From: PALSA-894 sp049698215
GTDB lineage: Bacteria > Pseudomonadota > Alphaproteobacteria > Rhizobiales > Xanthobacteraceae
Reading direction: 5' to 3'
DNA length: 5,580 nucleotides
Assembly (NCBI GenBank): GCA_049698215.1
Contig: JBAVXH010000400.1
Coordinates: forward strand, 1 to 5,580
The position numbers and the translations under genes are program-made. The notes below the pieces were generated by a model. It was given only the letters and a program-made list of their open reading frames with translations, did no database searches and was not told the origin of the DNA. Positions 1 through 5,580 of this stretch are shown here, piece after piece. Each line of letters begins with the position of its first letter. Within the stretch, counting starts at the first letter, position 1.

Positions 1-109
1 CGCCACCACCGCCGGAACTGCCGCCACCACCGCCGCCTTGCGAGAACGCAAGGTTACCGCCCGCCGCCAGCGCCAGCGCTGCGACGGACACCAATAGAGC
101 TTTCCGCAT
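1..109 (-). CDS. Exported glycine-rich protein, N-terminal part (cut by window edge)
   Basis: An ATG at 109-107 on the minus strand opens a frame that runs off the left edge without a stop (36 codons). The protein begins MRKALLVSVAALALAAGG, continues NLAFSQ and then becomes almost pure glycine and serine. The start has a basic n-region (Arg-Lys), a hydrophobic stretch at about residues 4-17 and a plausible signal peptidase I site near residues 21-24 (AFS/Q), so export to the periplasm or beyond is likely. A good ribosome binding site (GGAGAG) lies 5 bases before the ATG. The Gly/Ser-rich region after the signal peptide looks like a low-complexity linker or repeat domain. The function cannot be told from this fragment. 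The gene diverges from mccB with 184 bases between start codons. I am fairly sure it is a real gene and have no view on its role. Confidence 0.72.
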   Translation of the reverse strand, partial: MRKALLVSVAALALAAGGNLAFSQGGGGGGSSGGGG

Positions 110-231
110 TGTTTCTCTCCTCGGAATCGATTTTTCGCCCGGTCCCCGTCACGTGGCCCAACGCGAGCGCGTGGGCGGTGTTCCGTGCACCTTTCAGATC
201 GTGCCAAAATGTGTTGTTCCATGAACCCGCA

Positions 232-260
232 TTCACGGCAGCGGTACGCCGCTCCATCAT
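232..260 (+). promoter_or_regulatory. Weak sigma-70-like promoter candidate for mccB
   Basis: TTCACG (232-237) and CATCAT (255-260) are separated by exactly 17 bases, and each matches 4 of 6 consensus positions. Transcription would begin near 267, giving a leader of about 27 bases that contains the mccB ribosome binding site. In a GC-rich genome matches of this quality occur by chance, so this is only the best candidate in the divergent intergenic region 110-293. I saw no convincing promoter there for the leftward gene. Confidence 0.22.
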
Positions 261-293
261 GCGACACGCGAATCGGTAAATGAGGGGAGGGCG

Positions 294-1898
<1,605 letters not shown>

Positions 1899-1899
1899 G

Positions 1900-1915
1900 G
1901 CGGCTTGCGAGCCGC
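1900..1915 (+). terminator. Small intercistronic hairpin after mccB
   Basis: GCGGCT-TGCG-AGCCGC forms a perfect 6-bp stem with a 4-base loop, starting 2 bases after the mccB stop codon. Only a short GTTT follows, and then a run of G, so this is a poor intrinsic terminator. It may act as a partial terminator or as a 3'-end stabiliser between mccB and the next gene. It lies just 5' of the G-run (1920-1925) that serves as the next gene's ribosome binding site. Confidence 0.35.
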
Positions 1916-1929
1916 GTTTGGGGGGCTTC

Positions 1930-2919
1930 ATGAACGACAACGCGATGGTGTGGGGCTATCGGCTCTGGCCGGCGATTTTGGCCTTTCTGCTGCCGATTGT
2001 TTTTTCGCTCGTGGTCATGCGCGTGAACATCGATCTCGTCGTGCCAAAGACGACGTTCTGGCAACCGAGGATCGAGATGATCAATCCGGTGAAGGATGAA
2101 CGTGTCGCACGCGATCTGGAGGCGCGCTTCCTCTATGCGACGATCAACGCGTTCGGCCAGCTCGCGGCCGTTACCGGGGCCCTGCTGGCGGCGGTCGTGC
2201 TGATCCATTTTTTCGGGTGGCGCGCGGGCTTGCTGGTCGTGATCGGCGCCGCGCTGTTTGGCCTATGGGTGGTGTACGAGCAAAGCGCCCAGCACGACCG
2301 AATCCGCGCGGCGGTGCTGGATAACGCGCTGCGGATGATGGAACGTGAAAAGCTGACATTCGACGAGACCGTCGACAAAGTTATTTTCGCGATCAAGCTC
2401 AATATGGCGATCGGGCTGGCCGGGACCGCCGCGCTGCTGGCCGGCTTTGCGGCGGTGGCGGTTCGGGCGCGGCCAAAGGACCTGGACGACGCCGACGCGA
2501 TGGCGCGACAGCTCCGTCTGCGCCTGCACTATCTGACCTTGCTGGTGCTTGTCGGCGCCGCCATCCTGGTGCTGCTGGTTGCGGCCAACAAGGTGTTGCT
2601 CGCCTGGCCTCAGGGTATGATGAAGCCCGAGGCGGCGAAGGCCTATGGTGTGCTCGCCTCGGCGGTCGCCAACTACTGGGGCGGCCTCGGCACCGGCATT
2701 CTGCTTTGCACGCTTATGCCCGCCGTTATCAGTATCAAGGCCGACATCGACAAGGCGAGCGGAGCACGAGGCGTCGACTTTTCCGCGCAGGAGAAATGGC
2801 GCAAGGAGAACGGCCTGGAGGTCGCGCCGTCTTCTGCGCTCGCGACCGCCGCCACGGCCGCCGCGCCGCTGCTCACCGGGCCGGTCATCGACATCGTGTC
2901 GGCGTTCGTCAAGGGGTGA
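1930..2919 (+). CDS. Unrecognised multi-pass inner-membrane protein
   Basis: A 329-residue protein that I do not recognise. Hydrophobic segments at about residues 11-32, 70-95, 98-116, 157-179, 200-226 and 240-268 suggest six transmembrane helices. The basic loop 179-200 (RARPKD, RQLRLRLH) is probably cytoplasmic. That would put the N- and C-termini inside and make the two longer loops, 33-69 and 117-156, periplasmic. The C-terminal tail (269-329) is charged and then Ala-rich, with a final hydrophobic stretch. The frame is open upstream to an ATG at 1855, but that would overlap mccB by 44 bases and add an arginine- and cysteine-rich, unlikely leader. The ATG at 1930 has a G-run (1920-1925) 4 bases before it and leads straight into the first membrane helix, so I chose it. 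The gene lies 31 bases after mccB and may be cotranscribed. No catalytic, transport or channel motif was evident. Confidence 0.8.
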   Translation: MNDNAMVWGYRLWPAILAFLLPIVFSLVVMRVNIDLVVPKTTFWQPRIEMINPVKDERVARDLEARFLYATINAFGQLAAVTGALLAAVVLIHFFGWRAGLLVVIGAALFGLWVVYEQSAQHDRIRAAVLDNALRMMEREKLTFDETVDKVIFAIKLNMAIGLAGTAALLAGFAAVAVRARPKDLDDADAMARQLRLRLHYLTLLVLVGAAILVLLVAANKVLLAWPQGMMKPEAAKAYGVLASAVANYWGGLGTGILLCTLMPAVISIKADIDKASGARGVDFSAQEKWRKENGLEVAPSSALATAATAAAPLLTGPVIDIVSAFVKG

Positions 2920-2932
2920 GGGGCCGCGGCGG

Positions 2933-3024
2933 GGCGTCATCGCGCGGAGCGAGATGCGGCGGGGTTTTGGTCTGGCTGAGAGGGCCGTGCTGAATGCGCC
3001 GGTGTAGGGGGTGGTTTAGGGATG
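2933..3024 (+). pseudogene. Decayed remnant of the mccB 3' end
   Basis: Bases 2933-3003 align without gaps to 1794-1864, the codons for MccB residues 501-524, at a constant offset of 1139 bases. I count 55 of 71 bases identical, including a 15-base exact match GCTGAATGCGCCGGT. Read in the mccB frame, 16 of 24 residues agree, ending in the same LNAPV before a TAG at 3005-3007. After that about 13 bases of the mccB sequence are missing, then GGGGTGGTTTAGGGATGT (3007-3024) resembles the mccB terminus GGGGTGTTTCGGATGT (1881-1896). Similarity stops abruptly upstream of 2933, 14 bases after the membrane-protein stop. The piece lacks a start codon and any catalytic part. It is either a relic of a duplication including mccB's end or the tail of a lost second carboxyltransferase gene. 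Confidence 0.7.
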
Positions 3025-3037
3025 TTTAGTTGTGTTC

Positions 3038-3358
3038 TCACGCCGCCCGCGGCCTGATCGCCTTCAGCTTGTCGCCAATCTCCCGCCGCCGCCGCATCAG
3101 TTCGTAGTCCGTCTGCAGACCGATGAAAAACCCCTCCGACATTCCGAAATAGCGCGCGAGCCGCAGGTCGGTGTCGGCTGTGATCGCGCGTTTGCCGAGC
3201 ACGATCTCGTTGATACGGCGCGGCGGCACGCCGATGGCGTTGGCGAGTGCGGTCTGCGACAGTGCCATTGGCTTCAGAAATTCCTCCATCAGGATTTCAC
3301 CCGGATTGGGGTTGTGCAGCAGGCTAGTGGTAGTCGACGATTTCGACGTCGTGCGCAT
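3038..3358 (-). CDS. higA: HigA-type antitoxin with XRE/Cro helix-turn-helix
   Basis: A 106-residue protein of the HigA/VapI antitoxin family, which neutralises the neighbouring HigB toxin and represses the operon by binding DNA. The family signature NPNPGEILMEEFLKP (16-30) is followed by the helix-turn-helix at about 34-56 (SQTALANAIGVPPRRINEI, then VLGK) and RAITADTDLRLARYFGMSEGFF (57-78, lightly broken: recognition and dimer region). The C-terminus is basic. The start at 3358 overlaps the last 35 bases of the toxin gene and has a strong GGAGGG site 6 bases upstream, inside the toxin frame. This supports the longer N-terminus, whose first 13 residues are Ser/Thr-rich, over any later start. 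The overlap implies translational coupling. The gene is encoded opposite to all complete neighbours and converges on the mccB remnant. Confidence 0.92.
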   Translation of the reverse strand: MRTTSKSSTTTSLLHNPNPGEILMEEFLKPMALSQTALANAIGVPPRRINEIVLGKRAITADTDLRLARYFGMSEGFFIGLQTDYELMRRRREIGDKLKAIRPRAA

Positions 3359-3605
3359 TGTTGTCCCTCCAGACGAAGCAAACCCGCCACTGTTGATTGA
3401 TGCGGATCGAATGCTGGCCTTTCCGATCGCCCTTTAGTGCCTCAAGACGATTCGCCGGTGGTATCCGCAGGTCGTCCAGCTTCCGCGCGCTGTTGAGCAC
3501 ACGCAACTTACGAAGCGCACCGTCCTGAATGTCCGGCGGCAGCCTGCGGCTGCGATGGCCGCTCCAAACCATCGCGGTTTCGTCGTCACCGAAGTTGACG
3601 ATCAT
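3324..3605 (-). CDS. higB: HigB-type toxin, RelE/ParE superfamily
   Basis: A 93-residue protein, the usual length for this family of small ribosome-dependent mRNA-cleaving toxins. Recognisable family features are SRRLPPDIQ (19-27), ALRKLRVLNSA (30-40), the DDLRIPPANRLEALKGDRKG block (44-63) and the core strands QHSIRINQQWRVCFVWRD (64-81), ending AHDVEIVDYH (84-93). The basic residues of the presumed active face (Lys58, Arg61, Lys62, Arg68, Arg74) are present and I see no frameshift, so it should be functional. It is the first gene of the operon, with its antitoxin overlapping downstream, as is usual for HigBA (toxin before antitoxin). No ribosome binding site precedes the ATG. The predicted promoter would start transcription at or within about a base of it. 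Gene placement between unrelated metabolic genes on the other strand fits a horizontally acquired module. Confidence 0.92.
   Translation of the reverse strand: MIVNFGDDETAMVWSGHRSRRLPPDIQDGALRKLRVLNSARKLDDLRIPPANRLEALKGDRKGQHSIRINQQWRVCFVWRDNNAHDVEIVDYH
3365..3370 (-). promoter_or_regulatory. Ribosome binding site of higA inside the higB frame
   Basis: GGAGGG on the minus strand lies 6 bases before the higA ATG at 3358. It is the strongest ribosome binding site seen in the window and contrasts with its absence in front of higB. It fixes the antitoxin start and suggests that antitoxin is translated more efficiently than toxin from the shared message. Confidence 0.75.
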
Positions 3606-3610
3606 GGCTG

Positions 3611-3639
3611 AATATAACGCAGAACGTTATACGGTGCAA
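3611..3639 (-). promoter_or_regulatory. Predicted higBA promoter, leaderless for the toxin
   Basis: On the minus strand TTGCAC (3639-3634) and TATATT (3616-3611) are separated by exactly 17 bases. They match 4 of 6 and 5 of 6 of the sigma-70 consensus. Only 5 bases lie between the -10 box and the higB ATG at 3605, so the expected start of transcription falls at the ATG itself. This is the clearest promoter in the window. A shifted alternative, TTGTAG with TATAAC (3631-3626), has a 15-base spacer and is less likely. Confidence 0.6.
3613..3631. promoter_or_regulatory. Inverted-repeat operator, probable HigA binding site
   Basis: TATAACG-CAGAA-CGTTATA is a perfect 7+7 bp inverted repeat in an otherwise GC-rich region. 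It fills most of the spacer of the predicted higBA promoter and overlaps the -10 box. Its placement is what is expected for autorepression by the dimeric HigA helix-turn-helix protein. The repeat is seen directly; the binding partner is inferred from family behaviour. Confidence 0.72.
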
Positions 3640-3807
3640 CCGCTGCCTACAACACCTTCCCCTCGTCCTGCCTCGGACAATCGCCCACGCGCCGCATCAT
3701 GATCAGGACCGAAGAGGAGTATTTCGGCGCGACGGTGATCGGCGCCTGGATGGTCCGTTCGCATTGGGCGGCTCACTGCGCTAGCATCGCCGCAAATGGG
3801 GGGCGCC

Positions 3808-4194
3808 ATGCCGGCCAGTCAACGCACCGTCCAAATCTGCCTCTTCGTCATGGCGGCGATCGCGCTCGCCGGCGGCGTGCTGCAGATGTCGCTCGGCCAG
3901 CCCGACACCACGCCGCGGCTCGACAACGTGCATCGCTTTCTTGCCGGCATCTATCTCGGCTGCGGCATCATCGCCGCATGGGCCGCAATCACGGTGCGCC
4001 AGCAGGGCACGCTGATCGATCTGATTGCGCTCGGCGTGGCGCTCGGGGGCTTCGGCCGCGTCGTCTCGATGGCGAAGGTCGGCCTTCCGGATCCGGGGGC
4101 GCTCTGGATCGGCTATGCGGCCTCGGAGTTCATCTTGCCGCTGATCATCGTGGTGGCGCACCGCGCCGGGCCAAAAGGCGGTAGGGCGGACTAG
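3808..4194 (+). CDS. DUF4345-like small four-helix membrane protein
   Basis: A 128-residue integral membrane protein resembling the DUF4345 family, whose function is unknown. Numbered from the ATG at 3808, hydrophobic helices are at about 8-26, 44-62, 69-87 and 100-117. Family-like signatures are LDNVHRFLAGIYLG (38-51) between helices 1 and 2 and GGFGRVVSM (80-88) at the end of helix 3. A short hydrophilic, glycine-rich C-terminus follows. An in-frame ATG at 3796 would add MGGA, but only the 3808 start has a G-rich site (GGGGGG, 3798-3803) at suitable distance, so I prefer 3808; the difference is four residues. It reads away from the higBA operon and lies 67 bases before the threonine ammonia-lyase gene, so the two could share a transcript. 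Nothing in the sequence indicates a substrate. Confidence 0.78.
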   Translation: MPASQRTVQICLFVMAAIALAGGVLQMSLGQPDTTPRLDNVHRFLAGIYLGCGIIAAWAAITVRQQGTLIDLIALGVALGGFGRVVSMAKVGLPDPGALWIGYAASEFILPLIIVVAHRAGPKGGRAD

Positions 4195-4261
4195 GCGAAG
4201 CGCAATCCGCCACTGCCCGCGCTATGGGGAGTCAAACGCAGCGCCTTCGGAGAAACATCGC

Positions 4262-5485
4262 GTGACCGTTACGCTGGCCGACATCGAAGCAGCGCGCCGC
4301 ACCATCGGCCGCCAGGTTCTGCGCACCCCGATGCTGCCCGCGCCGAAGCTCTCCGCGCTCACGGACGCGCAGGTGTGGGTCAAGTACGAAAACCTGCAGG
4401 TCACCAACTCGTTCAAGGAGCGCGGCGCGGTCAACAAGCTCGCCGCGCTGAGCGCGGATGAGCGCGCGCGCGGCGTGATCGCCATGTCGGCCGGCAATCA
4501 CGCGCAGGCGGTTGCCTATCACGCGCGGCGGCTCGGCATTCCGGCGACCATTGTCATGCCGGTGACGACGCCGTTCGTGAAGGTCGCCGCGACGCAGGCG
4601 CATGGCGCGACCGTTGTCCTTGATGGGGAGGCGGTGTCGGATGCGCAGCTGCGCGCCGAGGCCATCGCGTCAGAGCGCAAGCTCGCCTGGGTGCATCCTT
4701 ACGACGATCCGCATGTGATCGCCGGGCAGGGCACCGTTGCGTTGGAAATGCTGGAGGAGGTGGCCGAGCTCGACGTGTTGATCATTCCGATCGGGGGCGG
4801 CGGCCTGATTTCCGGCAGTGCCATCGCGGCGCGCGGCATGCGCCCGTCGATCGAGATCGTCGGCGTCGAATGCGCGCTCTACCCTTCCATGTTCAACGCG
4901 CTGAAAGGACAGCAGAATCCGATCGGTGGTCCCACGCTCGCTGAGGGCATCGCGGTCAAGAACGTCGGGATGCTGACCGAGCCTATCGTGCGCGCGCTGG
5001 TCTCGGACGTGTTGCTGGTTGAAGAGGCGCATCTGGAACGCGCGGTCAATGCCTTTCTCACCTTGCAAAAAACGATGGCGGAGGGCGCAGGCGCGGCCGG
5101 GCTGGCTGCGCTGTTGGCGCAGCCAGAGCGCTTCGCCGGGCGCAAGGTGGGGCTCATCCTGTGCGGCGGCAATATCGACCCGCGCATCCTCGCCTCGATC
5201 ATGGTGCGCGAGCTCGAGCGCGCGAACCAGATCGTCTCGTTCCGGTTGACCATTCCGGACCGGCCGGGCGTGCTCGGCACCATCGCGACGCGGCTCGGCC
5301 AGCTGGGTGCCAACATCCTGGAAGTGGATCACCGCCGGCTCTTCCTCGATGTGCCGGCGAAGGGCGCCAAGCTCGATGTCACGGTCGAGACGCGCGACGC
5401 CGCGCACGCGAATGCGATCGAGCGCGCGCTTGGCGAGGATGGCTACCGCCCGCAGCGGATCGATTCCGGCGCGGCGATGGAGTGA
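4262..5485 (+). CDS. ilvA: Threonine ammonia-lyase (threonine dehydratase) with C-terminal ACT domain
   Basis: A 407-residue PLP enzyme of fold type II that converts L-threonine to 2-oxobutanoate and ammonia in the cytoplasm, feeding isoleucine synthesis or threonine breakdown. The PLP lysine is Lys52 in SFKERGA (50-56). SAGNHAQ (76-82) is the substrate loop, GGGGLISG (178-185) binds the cofactor phosphate, EGAGAAG (274-280) and CGGNID (301-306) complete the PLP site. A single ACT-like regulatory domain starts near 325 (SFRLTIPDRPGVLGTIATRL, 326-345) and ends at about 400. This roughly 400-residue one-ACT form is shorter than the two-ACT-like biosynthetic enzyme of E. coli IlvA (about 514). 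It is longer than ACT-less catabolic TdcB, so feedback control by an amino acid is plausible but the ligand is unknown. The start is GTG at 4262, with GGAG at 4251-4254 in front. No defects seen. A serine dehydratase role cannot be excluded. Confidence 0.93.
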   Translation: MTVTLADIEAARRTIGRQVLRTPMLPAPKLSALTDAQVWVKYENLQVTNSFKERGAVNKLAALSADERARGVIAMSAGNHAQAVAYHARRLGIPATIVMPVTTPFVKVAATQAHGATVVLDGEAVSDAQLRAEAIASERKLAWVHPYDDPHVIAGQGTVALEMLEEVAELDVLIIPIGGGGLISGSAIAARGMRPSIEIVGVECALYPSMFNALKGQQNPIGGPTLAEGIAVKNVGMLTEPIVRALVSDVLLVEEAHLERAVNAFLTLQKTMAEGAGAAGLAALLAQPERFAGRKVGLILCGGNIDPRILASIMVRELERANQIVSFRLTIPDRPGVLGTIATRLGQLGANILEVDHRRLFLDVPAKGAKLDVTVETRDAAHANAIERALGEDGYRPQRIDSGAAME

Positions 5486-5496
5486 AGTTATTGTTG

Positions 5497-5545
5497 GAGC
5501 ATGATCTTTCCCGAAAACCGGTACCCACTTTTCGGGATCATGCTC
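5497..5545. repeat. Rhizobiales-type palindromic intergenic repeat
   Basis: A 49-base imperfect palindrome. Arm GAGCATGAT (5497-5505) pairs with ATCATGCTC (5537-5545), and CCCGAAAA (5510-5517) pairs with TTTTCGGG (5529-5536). That gives a 17-bp stem with a 4-base bulge (CTTT) on the left and an 11-base loop (5518-5528). I recognise this sequence type from memory as a frequent intergenic repeat in Bradyrhizobium and related genomes. It begins 11 bases after the ilvA stop. There is no T-run after the stem on either side, so its use as an intrinsic terminator is doubtful, though it may stabilise or end converging transcripts. Confidence 0.82.
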
Positions 5546-5580
5546 ACTGCCCCGCCTGGTAGCGGTCGTCGGTCGTCGGC
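5544..5580 (-). CDS. C-terminal end of a converging gene (cut by window edge)
   Basis: Read leftwards from the window edge, one minus-strand frame gives PTTDDRYQAGQ and then TGA at 5546-5544. All 11 codons end in G or C, as expected for real coding sequence in this genome; the other two frames do not show this. The stop codon shares its last two bases with the outer arm of the palindromic repeat. The fragment is too short to name, and chance in GC-rich DNA remains possible. Confidence 0.42.
   Translation of the reverse strand, partial: PTTDDRYQAGQ

Noticed and set aside
156..176. GCCCA-A-CGC / GCG-TGGGC hairpin in the divergent intergenic region
   Set aside because: A bulged 8-bp GC stem without a T-run is common by chance at this GC content, and it has no clear link to either start codon.
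190..208. TTGGCACG on the minus strand (207-200), a perfect -24 element of a sigma-54 promoter
   Set aside because: At the required distance the -12 position reads GAAA instead of TTGC, so the essential GC is absent.
221..283. A 20-codon open frame upstream of mccB, a possible leader peptide
   Set aside because: No ribosome binding site, mixed third-position bases, and no leucine codons that would suggest attenuation by leucine supply.
2263..2940. Minus-strand open frame of 225 codons opposite the membrane-protein gene
   Set aside because: The translation is rich in Arg, Gly and Gln with no hydrophobic core, while the plus strand gives clear membrane helices. Treated as a shadow.
3699..4184. 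Plus-strand open frame of 161 codons overlapping the DUF4345-like gene
   Set aside because: Beyond the first 35 or so residues it is an Arg/Ala/His-rich out-of-frame reading of the membrane-protein gene. The early part, from 3699 to about 3800, matched nothing I recognise.
5564..5580. Heptamer GGTCGTC repeated about 2.4 times at the window edge, a possible phase-variable tract
   Set aside because: Too few copies to indicate slippage, and explained by Thr/Asp codons in the probable minus-strand gene end.

Overview
The window is GC-rich, with strong G/C preference at third codon positions. It looks like a chromosomal segment from an alphaproteobacterium, probably of the order Hyphomicrobiales (Bradyrhizobium/Xanthobacteraceae-like). 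The placement rests on codon use, on the style of the toxin-antitoxin proteins, and on a palindromic intergenic repeat (5497-5545, arms GAGCATGAT/ATCATGCTC) that I recall from rhizobial genomes. It is an inference, because no rRNA or other marker gene is present.

Layout, left to right. The left edge holds the first 36 codons of a minus-strand gene for an exported, glycine-rich protein (1-109). It diverges from a complete plus-strand gene for an acyl-CoA carboxylase carboxyltransferase subunit of the methylcrotonyl-CoA type (294-1898). A small hairpin sits just after that stop, followed by an unrecognised protein with about six membrane segments (1930-2919). Starting 14 bases after its stop is a short decayed copy of the end of the carboxyltransferase gene (2933-3024). 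The membrane-protein gene therefore lies between two direct copies of the mccB 3' end. Next, on the minus strand, is a HigB/HigA-type toxin-antitoxin operon (3605 down to 3038). It has its own promoter and a perfect 7+7 bp inverted repeat at the promoter, and its toxin start codon coincides with the predicted transcription start. The plus strand resumes with a small four-helix DUF4345-like membrane protein (3808-4194) and a complete PLP-dependent threonine ammonia-lyase with a C-terminal ACT domain (4262-5485). The right edge holds the palindromic repeat, which overlaps the stop codon of what is probably the last few codons of a converging minus-strand gene (5544-5580).

How the parts fit: the two enzymes are both linked to branched-chain amino acids. 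The carboxyltransferase type acts in leucine breakdown, and threonine ammonia-lyase makes 2-oxobutanoate, the entry to isoleucine synthesis or to propionyl-CoA. They are 2.4 kb apart with an opposite-strand toxin-antitoxin module between them, so they are not one transcription unit. The biotin-carrying alpha subunit needed by the carboxyltransferase is not in the window. I see no large undescribed system. The most unusual signals are the duplicated mccB end around the membrane gene and the compact, apparently leaderless toxin-antitoxin promoter.
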